This document shows, piece after piece, positions 36,911-46,491 of a stretch of DNA of 64,000 bases (its first letter is position 1; every line of letters starts with the position of its first letter). The stretch comes from Phycisphaerae bacterium. Its GTDB lineage: Bacteria; Planctomycetota; Phycisphaerae; JAJVII01. Under the pieces are notes generated by a model. That model did not search any database, was not told the origin of the DNA, and worked only from the letters and a program-made list of their open reading frames with translations. The position numbers were made by a program, and so were the translations under genes. The stretch covers positions 1 to 64,000 of the forward strand of contig JAJVII010000021.1 of the NCBI GenBank assembly GCA_022072085.1. Direction: 5' to 3'.

Positions 36911-38380
36911 ATGAAGCGATCCATCATAGCGGTCGTGGCCATTTGTCTGCTCGCCAGTATGGTTGGGCTGTTGCAGACGGCGCGGGCTGCCGAGGTCACG
37001 CTTTCGGCTGATGCCGACCTCGGCAGTGGCGGCGCGCTGGGGTCGATCGCCCCGACAGGGACAGGGACAACGGCAGACCCCTACGTCTACGCCTTCTCCT
37101 CCGGCGGGCTTGACGTCGGATCGTTCAAGTCCTTCGCCAACACCGGCAACAGCTACACACTGAATCTGGCCGGCTTCGACATCACCGGCGTCAGCGGCGG
37201 CGTGTCGCTCTCGTCGTCGCGATCTGCCTACGGCGCGGCCGTGCCGGCCGGCAACCTGACGATCCTGAACGCGGGCAACATCGCGGTCGGCGCGATCGAA
37301 ACCTACAGCAACGCCAGCTACTGGGGGCAGAACAACAACTCGCCCGCCGGCAACCTGACGATCGGCGACTCCGGCCAGCGCGTCGGAAACATCCGGACCG
37401 ACGCCATCGACGTGCACGCCACCTTCAACGGCAGCTCCGGCCTGATCACCATCTTCGGCGGCGGGGACGTGCTGATCCAGACCTCGGGCGGGACGGCCGG
37501 TGACGTGAACGGCGCCAACTGGACCGGCGCCAAAGGAATGAACGTCAACCACGACGGCGCGTTCAACGTCGGCACGGTCATGATGTACACGACGTCCTAC
37601 GCCAACAGCGCCGGCTCGATCGTGTTCAACGGCGACGGACTGGGCAACGGCGCCAGCGGCGCCTTCACCGCGACCAGTCTCCAGACCTACAGCGGGCACG
37701 CCGACACCTCTAACCTGGCCGGCGACATCTCCATCAGCGGCTATCAGTCCATCACCGTCACCGGCGACATCCTGGCCCAGAGCCTGTCGGCTGACAAGTG
37801 GAACACCGACCCCCACGGCGGCGACCTGACGGCGTCGGCTGCGGGCGACATCAGGCTGCTCGGCCAAATCAACCTGGCCACCTCGCGCGGGACCGCGTAC
37901 AGCGGACACATGGAACTGACCGCCACCAACGGCGGCGGCATCGAGCTGGGCGACCAGGCCAGCCCCGGCGCCGTCGGCCTCGACCTCAACGGCTTCGAAT
38001 ACCTCTACTTCAACTCCAGTCGAATGACCGACGGCAATCCGACCACCAACGGCGAATCGGTCATCTACGACAACATCCTCAATTTCGCCCCCGGGGGCGA
38101 CGCTTCGACGCCCAACGCCCAGTTGCGGGTCGAGCAGGATGTCGACATCATCTACTACTACCACGACGATACGGTCAACGCTTCGCTGTTTGCGGGCAAC
38201 GACTTCGGCCTCGACCCCGGCACCTACTACATTCAAAGTAACGGGGCGATCGGGCTGGGGCTTCTGGCCCCGCTGCCCACAGGCGCCGCCGTTCCCGAGC
38301 CGATGACGCTGAGCCTGCTGGCGCTGGGCGGAATCGGCCTGATCGCCAGGGCCTCCCGCCGCCGCCGCGCCGCCGCATGA
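36911..38380 (+). CDS. PEP-CTERM sorting domain-containing protein
   Basis: MKRSIIAVVAICLLASMVGLLQTARA signal; C-terminal VPEPMTLSLLALGGIGLIARASRRRRAAA. Confidence 0.9.
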   Translation: MKRSIIAVVAICLLASMVGLLQTARAAEVTLSADADLGSGGALGSIAPTGTGTTADPYVYAFSSGGLDVGSFKSFANTGNSYTLNLAGFDITGVSGGVSLSSSRSAYGAAVPAGNLTILNAGNIAVGAIETYSNASYWGQNNNSPAGNLTIGDSGQRVGNIRTDAIDVHATFNGSSGLITIFGGGDVLIQTSGGTAGDVNGANWTGAKGMNVNHDGAFNVGTVMMYTTSYANSAGSIVFNGDGLGNGASGAFTATSLQTYSGHADTSNLAGDISISGYQSITVTGDILAQSLSADKWNTDPHGGDLTASAAGDIRLLGQINLATSRGTAYSGHMELTATNGGGIELGDQASPGAVGLDLNGFEYLYFNSSRMTDGNPTTNGESVIYDNILNFAPGGDASTPNAQLRVEQDVDIIYYYHDDTVNASLFAGNDFGLDPGTYYIQSNGAIGLGLLAPLPTGAAVPEPMTLSLLALGGIGLIARASRRRRAAA

Positions 38381-38404
38381 GCGACGCCACGACAGGACAC
38401 TCCC

Positions 38405-38434
38405 AAGGCCCGGGCACGGCCGTGCCCGGGCCTT
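38405..38434 (+). terminator. Rho-independent-type terminator
   Basis: AAGGCCCGGGCACG GC CGTGCCCGGGCCTT then TCTTTC, 25 nt after stop. Confidence 0.75.
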
Positions 38435-38495
38435 TCTTTCGCCCGAGGCAGGCAGGGATTTGCGGGCGAACCGGCGGCAGGCTAGAATTCAGGGC

Positions 38496-39485
38496 ATGAG
38501 CAACCCCGACCTCAAGTCGCGCCCCGTCGCCACGGGCAACACCGGACTGCTGTTCACCCTTGACGTTTCCGGGCTGATCACCGGGCCTTTCTTCAACCCG
38601 GTCTACCTGGGCATGGCCGCGGCGGCCGCGGCGGCCGAACGGAACATCCTCGGCCTGTTCGCCGCCACCGGCCGGCCGGACCACGTCGAGCAGGCCGCCC
38701 TGTCTCCGGCGGCGCTGGCAGCCATCGACAGCTTCGTCTGCCTGGAGTTGTTCGACGAGTCGGTGATCGCCAGGCTGGCGTCGCAGCGCCCGCTGGTCGT
38801 CGTGGACGCCGAGATGAAGCTGTCCAACGTCAGCTCGGTCAGCTTCGATCACGCCGGGTCGCTCAAGATGGCGTTCGATTACCTGCTCGGGCTCGGCCAC
38901 CGGCGGATCGGTTTCGTCGGGCACGCGTCGGGCACGGACCCGGCCGTGGCCGCCCGGCGGCGAAGCTTCGAGCAGGAACTGGCCCGCCTGGACGAGCCGC
39001 ACAAGGACCGGCTGCTCTTTCTGACCGACCGGCGCACGCACGCGGGCGACCAGGTGAAGCAGTGGCTGGGCCAGCCACCGCAATGGAGACCGACCGCGCT
39101 GATTGTCATCGACAACACGTTCTGGGGGTTCCTGTTCGCGCTGATCTCGGCCGGGCTGAAAGTGCCGGCCGACCTGAGCGTGGTCAACGTTGGCACGGTG
39201 CAGACATGGGCCGACTACGCCACGCACCGCATGCGCCAGCGGCGAAGCCCCGGCGTCCGCCCGGCGGTGCTCGAACCGATTCCGCACTACTTCAACAACG
39301 AGCCGGCCGCCCTGGCATCGCTGCGCCCGACGACGGTGAGCCTGTCGGCCATCGACATGGGCCGATGGGCGATCGAGGAACTCTGCCGCCGCCTGGCCGG
39401 CGCCTCGCCCGAGCCCAGCCACCAGGTCTTCGGCCCCGAGATGGTGATCGGCAACACGACCGGCCCGGTCCACCCGTCCGCATAG
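38496..39485 (+). CDS. LacI-family-like sensor (periplasmic-binding-like) domain protein lacking recognisable HTH
   Basis: FDHAGSLKMAFDYLLGLGHRRIGFVGH; LIVIDNTFWGFLFALISAGLKVPADLSVVNVG; ORF opens at the sensor domain. Confidence 0.75.
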   Translation: MSNPDLKSRPVATGNTGLLFTLDVSGLITGPFFNPVYLGMAAAAAAAERNILGLFAATGRPDHVEQAALSPAALAAIDSFVCLELFDESVIARLASQRPLVVVDAEMKLSNVSSVSFDHAGSLKMAFDYLLGLGHRRIGFVGHASGTDPAVAARRRSFEQELARLDEPHKDRLLFLTDRRTHAGDQVKQWLGQPPQWRPTALIVIDNTFWGFLFALISAGLKVPADLSVVNVGTVQTWADYATHRMRQRRSPGVRPAVLEPIPHYFNNEPAALASLRPTTVSLSAIDMGRWAIEELCRRLAGASPEPSHQVFGPEMVIGNTTGPVHPSA

Positions 39486-39590
39486 CGGCTGCCCATCCGC
39501 AGAACCAAAATCCCCCCGCGCGAGTCAACCTTTGGCGTCCGGTTGGCCGATAGATGCTGATGCGCCCCCACGGCGGCGCGGCGAGGAACC

Positions 39591-40592
39591 ATGCAACGGG
39601 ATGTCTTCCACTTCGACGGCACGCACCGCCCGCTCAGCCGGGCGGCCCGCTGGCTGGGATGGGCCCTGCCGGTCGCCGGCCTGCTGCTGCTGATGGCGCT
39701 GGGCGGCTGCACGCCGAGCGTGCGGCAGTTGCGGGCCCAGGGCCGCTACTACGTCAAGCCGTCGGTCGCGGTGCTCAACTTCGAGAACGCCGGCTCCGGC
39801 GGCACGGGCTGGGACATCGGCGACGGGCTGGCCGACGTGCTGACCGACGAGCTGGTCAAGACCGAGCGGTTCCACGTGATGGAGCGTCCTCAACTGGGGG
39901 CGGTGATCCGCGAGTTGCAGCTCCAGCAGGGCGGCGCGACCCGACAGCAGGGCAAGAAGGAGTTCGGCCGACTCAAGAACGTCGAGTTTCTCATCAAGGG
40001 CAAGGTGACCGACTTCGGTCACGTCGCCGGCGGCGGGGTCTGGGCGAAGATGGACATGCTCAACGTCTTCGGGGCGCGGAACAAGGCCGTGCTTCGCATC
40101 GTCTATTACGTCGTCGACGTCGAGAGCGGCGAGATCGTCGCGTCGCGCACGGTCAGCGAGTCGGCGCCCGCGGGCGAGGCCTCGGTGCAGGCAGCCTACA
40201 AGGGCGTCACGTTCGGCGGGTCGATGTTCTACCGCACGCCGCTGGGCAAAGCCACCGCCGCCGCCACGCGAGAGGCCGTCGCCGCCATCTGCGACGCCAT
40301 CGCCCGCCAGCCCTGGCAGCCCAGGATCGCCCTGGTCGACGGCGAGCGGATTGTCATTAACGGCGGGACCGACCGCGGGCTGGCCGCCGGCGGGTTCTTC
40401 CGCGCCCTCCAGCCCGGGACCGCCATCGTCGACCCCGACAGCGGCGACGTGCTGGACCACCTGCCCGGACAGCAGATCGGCCAGATCGAAGTCGTCGAGG
40501 TCCACGACCGCTACTCCGTCGCCCGCAGCGTCAAGCGGGCGGACTACCAGATTGGCCAGCGGCTCACCGCCATCGTCGTGGACGAACCCTGA
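39591..40592 (+). CDS. CsgG-like outer-membrane lipoprotein family protein
   Basis: KPSVAVLNFENAGSGGTGWDIGDGLADVLTDELVKTERFHVMERPQLGAVIRELQLQQGG; VEFLIKGKVTDFG. Confidence 0.82.
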   Translation: MQRDVFHFDGTHRPLSRAARWLGWALPVAGLLLLMALGGCTPSVRQLRAQGRYYVKPSVAVLNFENAGSGGTGWDIGDGLADVLTDELVKTERFHVMERPQLGAVIRELQLQQGGATRQQGKKEFGRLKNVEFLIKGKVTDFGHVAGGGVWAKMDMLNVFGARNKAVLRIVYYVVDVESGEIVASRTVSESAPAGEASVQAAYKGVTFGGSMFYRTPLGKATAAATREAVAAICDAIARQPWQPRIALVDGERIVINGGTDRGLAAGGFFRALQPGTAIVDPDSGDVLDHLPGQQIGQIEVVEVHDRYSVARSVKRADYQIGQRLTAIVVDEP

Positions 40593-40653
40593 GCCATATC
40601 CTCCGTCTTCTCTCCTCTCCCGCCGCCCCACTGCGCTGATTCCCCTTCTCCAT

Positions 40654-40680
40654 CAATCTGCGCAATCTGCGTAATCTGCG
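40654..40680 (+). repeat. Nonamer repeat CAATCTGCG x3
   Basis: CAATCTGCG CAATCTGCG TAATCTGCG. Confidence 0.85.
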
Positions 40681-40778
40681 GACGGCTTCTCTTCTCCGTG
40701 CTCTTGACGGTGGAATCCCCCCCGCCTCGGCCGGCGCGTGGGCTGTCGCTCCGGGGCGTTTGGGCTTATCATGGGAGC

Positions 40779-41381
40779 ATGGACCAGATCCGCGAACTCA
40801 TCTTCGGTTCCCCCTGGCCGGTCATCGTCGGCACGGTCATCATCGCCCTGCCGCTGCTCTGGCTGGCCCGGTCGGCCGTCAAGCTGATGATCCTCGTCCT
40901 GCTGCTGGCCGGCCTGATCGTCGGCGGGCTGCTGGTGGCCGACCGCTACGTCGTCACCGACGCCGAGCAGATCGAGGCCCTCGCCCGCGAGCTGGTCGAC
41001 CTGGCCCGAGACAAGCAGATCGACGCCCTCGGCGAGCGGATGAGCAGCGATTTCGTCCTCAAGATCAACGGCGTGCCGTTGTTCCCCGACCGCGAGACGA
41101 CGCTCCGGCGTCTTCGGCTGATCCTGCCGGCGTTCAAGTTCCAGTCAGCCGACATCAGCAAGCTCACCGTGCTGGCGGACCGCAGCGGCGCCGGCAGCGC
41201 GTCACTGAACGTGCAGGTGAAGGGTTCGCGGATCCTGGCCGGCGAGTTCAACAGCGACGCCGCCTGGCATTTCACCTTCGCGCACTCGTCGGAGAAGGGC
41301 CGCTGGCTGATCACGTCAGCCGACCTGACCCGGCTCGACGGCGACAAGCCCTCCGCAGGCATCTTCGATTTCCTGCAATAG
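40779..41381 (+). CDS. Membrane-anchored hypothetical protein
   Basis: MDQIRELIFGSPWPVIVGTVIIALPLLWLARSAVKLMILVLLLAGLIVGGLLV TM segments then soluble domain. Confidence 0.75.
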   Translation: MDQIRELIFGSPWPVIVGTVIIALPLLWLARSAVKLMILVLLLAGLIVGGLLVADRYVVTDAEQIEALARELVDLARDKQIDALGERMSSDFVLKINGVPLFPDRETTLRRLRLILPAFKFQSADISKLTVLADRSGAGSASLNVQVKGSRILAGEFNSDAAWHFTFAHSSEKGRWLITSADLTRLDGDKPSAGIFDFLQ

Positions 41382-41484
41382 CCCACCCGGCCTCTAACCC
41401 CTACCTCCGACCCCCTGCCCTCTCCCTGTCTGACGCGGGAGTGGGAAGAGAGCGCGGCATCGCTGACTGGGCAATGGCCTGCAA

Positions 41485-42837
41485 TCACGGCACGTCGATG
41501 TCCACCGGCGTCAGGCCCTCCGTCGGCTCGTCCGGCTCGGTCGTCGCCATCGGCAGCGCGGGCAGCCGCGTCGGCCAGCCCTGCATCGCCAGCCACGCGG
41601 CAGCCGGCCGAAGAGCGTCCCCGGCGTTCTCCCCTTCGATCCGCCAGCGATCCCCTTGCCGCTGGACGCGCACCCTCGGGCCGCCCAGCCGGGCGGTCAG
41701 CTCGCGGACCTGCTCGGCGTGGCTGCGGTCGTCCAGTTCGATCGCGTCGCCGCGGCCGGCCTGGAGGACCAGCTTCCACGCCGCCAGCAACTGCCGCCCG
41801 TCCGGCCGCTGGAACAGGATCGTCGGCCCGTCTGTCGGCCCCGGGGCCGGCGTCCGTCCGTCCTCCCGCCAGTTGCCCGTGCACGACCAGGTCCGCACGA
41901 CGCGGTGGTCGCGCCGCAGGCCCAGCAGCAGCTTCCACGCCCGCGGCCGGTCGGCGGCGTTCCACAGCGACTGGTTGGCGCCCATCCAGTCCAGCCATTC
42001 GTCAGCCAGCCCCGCCCACCACGTCGGCGCCGGCGCAGGCTGGAGCACGACGCAGCCGTTGGTCGCCCAGGCCAGCCGCAACTGGCTCGGCCGGTCCGGG
42101 CCGGGCAGCATCCGGGCGATCAGGTCGGCTGGCCCGCCCGCTGGCGTCGGGCCCAGCGGCGTGAGCAGGAGCACCGGGACGATCTGGCCGTTGTCGTCGG
42201 CCAGCCGCCCGGACGACACCGCCTCCAGGTCAGCCAGCAACTGCGGCAGGCGGGCGATGTGCTCCCAGCGCGTCGTGACAGGGAAGAGGTCCGCCAGGTC
42301 GGGGGCGGTGGTCGGGGCAGCCGCGTCGGCCCGGAGCACCTGCAACGCCGGGGCCATCGCCAGCACATCGACGCGGCGCTGCGGATCGTCTGCCGGCATG
42401 CCCGCGGCGGCGTAGGCGTCCATCGCGCCGACCAGGGCGTCGAAGTAGTCAGCCCCCCCGGACAGGGCGTCGGCTGCTGCCCGGGCAGCAGCGGCCGCTG
42501 CCGGCCCGTCGCCGGCCAACCACAGCGCCAGCACCCGCTGCTGCTGCCAGTGGAAGACCGGCCAGGGCTGGGCCGGGGGAGGCGGCGGCTCGTCGGGCGC
42601 GGCTTCGACGACCAGAGGGGCCACGGTGGCCGACAGCGCGACCGCCTGGCGGTAGAAGTCGGCCGACTCGGCGTATTGCCGGGCGTCAAAGGCCCGGTCG
42701 GCCTTGGCGACCAGGGCCAGCACGTCCACCGCCGACGGCGGAGGCGGCGGCGTCGCGGGCGGTCCGGAGTCCGACCGGCAGCCGGCCAGTCCGACAGCCA
42801 TCGCGACGGCAACGAGATGCCCGAATCGGGGGATCAC
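41485..42837 (-). CDS. Hypothetical lipoprotein (GTG start)
   Basis: VIPRFGHLVAVAMAVGLAGCRSDSGP lipobox; upstream part of ORF 41485..44070 is antisense to 43081-44130. Confidence 0.7.
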   Translation of the reverse strand: MIPRFGHLVAVAMAVGLAGCRSDSGPPATPPPPPSAVDVLALVAKADRAFDARQYAESADFYRQAVALSATVAPLVVEAAPDEPPPPPAQPWPVFHWQQQRVLALWLAGDGPAAAAAARAAADALSGGADYFDALVGAMDAYAAAGMPADDPQRRVDVLAMAPALQVLRADAAAPTTAPDLADLFPVTTRWEHIARLPQLLADLEAVSSGRLADDNGQIVPVLLLTPLGPTPAGGPADLIARMLPGPDRPSQLRLAWATNGCVVLQPAPAPTWWAGLADEWLDWMGANQSLWNAADRPRAWKLLLGLRRDHRVVRTWSCTGNWREDGRTPAPGPTDGPTILFQRPDGRQLLAAWKLVLQAGRGDAIELDDRSHAEQVRELTARLGGPRVRVQRQGDRWRIEGENAGDALRPAAAWLAMQGWPTRLPALPMATTEPDEPTEGLTPVDIDVP

Positions 42838-42960
42838 GGAATCCAGATTACCCGGTTTGCATCGGACGGCAAACCGAAAGCGCGGCAGCCGGCGCGGCGG
42901 CAAGGGCATAATCTGAGCGCGCGGAGGAAAAAAGAATAGGAGCGGCGGTCGCGACAAGCG

Positions 42961-42966
42961 TATAAT
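42961..42966 (+). promoter_or_regulatory. TATAAT -10-like element upstream of 43081
   Basis: Exact TATAAT in GC-rich DNA; no convincing -35. Confidence 0.3.
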
Positions 42967-43080
42967 CGCTGTGCATATCCCGCCGCGAGCCATGGAAGGT
43001 GGACGACGGACGATTCGGGCTTGGGTCCGGAGGGCCGCACCGGGGAGCCGCGAGTCGTTGTCCCTGGCACAGGAGCCTGT

Positions 43081-44130
43081 ATGACCACCATTGCACAGGC
43101 CGGCGCACAGGTCCAGCGCGAGGGCGATCGCGTCTGGATACGCGACGTCGGTCGGCTGCAATGGGGCAAGGGCCAGGAGAACACGTTCATCGCCGCGCTG
43201 ACGCTGGCGATGCGGGCCGTCGGCGAAGAGATCGGTTACGTCGAGATGATGGGCCTGTCGGGGGCGGCGTTCCGCCTGCACTTCCACGAACCCAACTGGT
43301 GCCCCAGCTCGCCGGACGCGACCTGCGGGTTCAACTGCTCGGTTCCGGCGCTCAAGGCGATGGGCTACGAGTTCGAGGACCGCTTCGGACCGTCGGAGAA
43401 CCCCGACCTGGTCCGCAAGACCCGCGCCGACATCGTCCGCAGCATCGACCACGGCTTGCCCGTGCCGGCGATCGACCTGGTCAAGGTCCCCGACTGGGGC
43501 CTGATCGTCGGATACGCCGACCGAGGGGCGACACTGCTGGTGCGCGACTATCACGCCGACGGCGACGGCTACACGGTCGCCGCCAAATGGCCCTGGTCGG
43601 TCCTGCTGATCAAGAGCAAAGGCCGCGCCCCCGACCGCCGCGAGAGCGTCATCCGCTCGCTGCGGCTGGCCGCCGGGCTGGCCAAGACCGTCTCGTTCGA
43701 CAAGTACACCAGCGGGTTCGACGCGTTCGAGCACTGGATCGCCCAACTGAACAAGCCCGAACTGTTCAAGGGGCTGGACGAGGAGGCCCTGGCCACCCCC
43801 CGACAGGCCAACGGCTGGATATACCACAGCCTGATCCACGCCCGCCGCACCGCGGCCCAGTATCTCCGCGACGCGGCGCCGATGTTCAGCGAGCAGGCCG
43901 CCCCGTTGCTGCTGGAGGCGGCGGAGCACTACGGCCAGTTGGCCGACCGGCTGGAGGCCACGTGGGACCACGTGCCGCGCCCCTGGCTGGGCAAGGCCGC
44001 CCACCCCTGGACCCCCGAGGACCGCGCCGCCCAGGCCGCCGCCCTCACCGACGCCCTCGCCCTGGAGCACATGGCCGTCCGGGCCATCGAAAAGGCCCTG
44101 GCCATCATCGCCCCACCCCGCCCGGCGTAG
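43081..44130 (+). CDS. BtrH N-terminal-like (papain-like fold) hypothetical protein
   Basis: MTTIAQAGAQVQREGDRVWIRDVGRLQWGKGQENTFIAALTLAMRAVGEEIGYVEMMGLSGAAFRLHFHEPNWCPSSPDATCGFNCSVPALKAMGYE. Confidence 0.65.
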   Translation: MTTIAQAGAQVQREGDRVWIRDVGRLQWGKGQENTFIAALTLAMRAVGEEIGYVEMMGLSGAAFRLHFHEPNWCPSSPDATCGFNCSVPALKAMGYEFEDRFGPSENPDLVRKTRADIVRSIDHGLPVPAIDLVKVPDWGLIVGYADRGATLLVRDYHADGDGYTVAAKWPWSVLLIKSKGRAPDRRESVIRSLRLAAGLAKTVSFDKYTSGFDAFEHWIAQLNKPELFKGLDEEALATPRQANGWIYHSLIHARRTAAQYLRDAAPMFSEQAAPLLLEAAEHYGQLADRLEATWDHVPRPWLGKAAHPWTPEDRAAQAAALTDALALEHMAVRAIEKALAIIAPPRPA

Positions 44131-44150
44131 GCCAGACGCCGACGACCCCG

Positions 44151-44179
44151 TTGCCGCCGGCCCCCTCCTGCGCTATACT
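44151..44179 (+). promoter_or_regulatory. Candidate sigma-70 promoter TTGCCG-N17-TATACT
   Basis: Good -10, 17 bp spacer, 42 nt before ATG 44222. Confidence 0.5.
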
Positions 44180-44221
44180 GGCGGCGCATTTCCACTACAT
44201 CCGTTCAGGGGAGAAGACGAG

Positions 44222-46447
44222 ATGCTCCGCGCCGCTGCAATCGCGCTGTCGGCCGCCCTCGTCCTTGCGACGACCGGTTGCCAGGCGCCCCCACCGAGAG
44301 GAACCGCCATGACCGCCGCACAGATCCACGGACCCGCCCGGGTGGTCCGCGAAGGAGACCGCGTCGTCATCGCCGGCTTCGACAAGCTCGAATGGCCGCA
44401 TGAGCAGGAAAGCTCGACCATGCGCTGCCTGGCGATCGCGCTTCAGACGATCGGCGAACCGGTAACCTACGAGTATCTGCTCGGGGCCAGCGGGCTGGCG
44501 TTCCGGCTCCAGGTCTACGAGCCGGGCTGGTGCCCTAGTTCGCCGCACGCCTGCGTCGGAGCCGACTGCGCCGCCCGCGCCGTCGCGGCCGTCGACTACG
44601 AGGAGATCGGCCACGAGGCCAAGGCCGACGACGCCGCGGGCGTGGCCCGCGTACGCAAGGCCATCGTCGCAAGCATCGACGCCGGCGCGCCAGTGATCTA
44701 CCACCACTACGAGGACGGGTTGGTCGTCGGCTACGAGAAGGATGGCAAGGTCCTGCTGGGTCGGGCCTATCCCGGATTCGGCAGCAGGAAGGACGCCGGC
44801 GCGGGCATCTACGAGTTGACCGAGTGGTCGCCCTTCGCGTATGGCACGTTGAAGAAGCGGGCCCGGCCGGTCGATCGCCGGGCCATCGCCGTCAACGCCA
44901 TCCGCGCCGCGACCGAGATGTGGAGCACGCCGCGGTTCAAGGCCGGGGAAGATTCTTACTACACCTGCGGCCGGGCCGCGTACGAGGCGTGGATCGCCGA
45001 CCTCCGCGACGACTCTCGCTTCGAGAAGGTTGACCAGAAGGACTTTCGCAATCTCCGGCACCACAACGCCTACATCTTCTACTGCCTGGTCGAGTGCCGC
45101 ACGGCCGCCGCGAGCTACCTGCACGACGTCGCCAGGCTGTTCGAAGGCGAGGCAGCCGACCGCGTCGGCCGGGCGGCCGCGCTTTACGGCCGGCTGCGCG
45201 ACCTGTTGACCGAGCGCTGCGTTACAGATGTCGCCGCGATGCCGTGGATGCCCGGCGGCAAGCAGTGGACGGCCGATATGCGCCACGCCCAAGCCGACCT
45301 GCTGGCCAAGGCGGCCGACATGGACGCCGCCGCCATCGCCGAGTTGGAGAAGGCGCTGGCGGCACTGGCAACGCCGTCGGCCCAGCACTCCCAGGTGCTG
45401 CTGGACGACGTCGTACGCATCTTCGGCCAGGTCTACGGCGGCAAGCTGATCCAGCGGTCGGCCATGGCCACTCACCTGGTCTGCATGAGGGCGGCCGGCT
45501 GGAACGACGTCGACTATGCCGACCTGATGGTGCTGTCGGGCTACGGCCTGTCGTTCGCCTACCACCCGAAGGAGAAGCACTACGTTTCGTTCATGCCGCC
45601 ACCCGGCGATGCTGAGCGCATCACGCGAGCGACGGGCTTCGAGTGGGAGTGGTTGAGCTTCAAGACCAGCGAGGAATGCTGGACCGAGCTGAAACGGACG
45701 TTGGACGCGGGCAAGCCCGCCCGGGCGGGATGGTATGAGGACCTCGTCTTCGCCGGTTACCGCGACGCCGCGGACAAGGCCGCTCGCCGCGTCTTCGTGC
45801 TCTGCGCGCCGTTCGCGCACCCGGGCAAGTGGTGGACCTGGGACGAATTCGAGAAGTGGTTCAAGGGCCTTGGCGAGCAGAGGTTCGGCAGGCACACGAC
45901 GCGTGTCGAGGCGGCGACGCCGCGAGAGACGGCTGTCGCGATGATGAAGAACATCATCGCATGGTCCGAACGTCACCCGCTGGCTGAGCAGCAAGAGCAC
46001 GCCGGGGCGAAGTTCGGGCTGGCGGGGATCGAGGCATACGCCGACGACGTGGCCGACGCGAGCAAGACGATAGCCGGCCCGGCCCACAAGACCGACTACT
46101 ACTTCGACCGCGGCTGGGGCTGTTACTGCGTATATCCGCAGTGGACATCGCGGAAATGCACGGCAACCTGGCTGAAGCGCGTGGCCAGGCAGTTGCCCGA
46201 GCCCGCGGCGAATCGCATGCTCGCGGCCGCCGACGAGTACGAAGCCGCCTTCGCGGCGTGGGAAGAGTGGGAGAAGCAGATCGGCAGACAGGCGCACCTG
46301 CCCCAGGCCGATCGCAACGCCGGGTTCGACCGTGCGTGGGCGTCGCAGGAGCGTCGCCAGGCCGGTGCCGCCGGTGTCCGCAAGGCCATCGCTCGGGAAC
46401 GTGCCGCCATCGCCGAGTTGGAGAAGGCGCTGGCCGCGATCAAGTGA
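44222..46447 (+). CDS. Putative lipoprotein with two BtrH_N-like modules, paralog of 43081-44130
   Basis: ALVLATTGCQ; SGLAFRLQVYEPGWCPSSPHACVGADCAARAVAAVDYE and SGYGLSFAYHPKEKHYVSFMPP modules, each followed by a helical region. Confidence 0.7.
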   Translation: MLRAAAIALSAALVLATTGCQAPPPRGTAMTAAQIHGPARVVREGDRVVIAGFDKLEWPHEQESSTMRCLAIALQTIGEPVTYEYLLGASGLAFRLQVYEPGWCPSSPHACVGADCAARAVAAVDYEEIGHEAKADDAAGVARVRKAIVASIDAGAPVIYHHYEDGLVVGYEKDGKVLLGRAYPGFGSRKDAGAGIYELTEWSPFAYGTLKKRARPVDRRAIAVNAIRAATEMWSTPRFKAGEDSYYTCGRAAYEAWIADLRDDSRFEKVDQKDFRNLRHHNAYIFYCLVECRTAAASYLHDVARLFEGEAADRVGRAAALYGRLRDLLTERCVTDVAAMPWMPGGKQWTADMRHAQADLLAKAADMDAAAIAELEKALAALATPSAQHSQVLLDDVVRIFGQVYGGKLIQRSAMATHLVCMRAAGWNDVDYADLMVLSGYGLSFAYHPKEKHYVSFMPPPGDAERITRATGFEWEWLSFKTSEECWTELKRTLDAGKPARAGWYEDLVFAGYRDAADKAARRVFVLCAPFAHPGKWWTWDEFEKWFKGLGEQRFGRHTTRVEAATPRETAVAMMKNIIAWSERHPLAEQQEHAGAKFGLAGIEAYADDVADASKTIAGPAHKTDYYFDRGWGCYCVYPQWTSRKCTATWLKRVARQLPEPAANRMLAAADEYEAAFAAWEEWEKQIGRQAHLPQADRNAGFDRAWASQERRQAGAAGVRKAIARERAAIAELEKALAAIK

Positions 46448-46491
46448 CATCCCGCCCGCGCGGGCGGCCCGCACATGTCACTTGAAGCTTG

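Noticed and set aside
42838-44070. N-terminal extension of the 861 aa minus-strand ORF
   Set aside because: Antisense to 43081-44130; the GTG at 42837 gives a lipoprotein signal directly.
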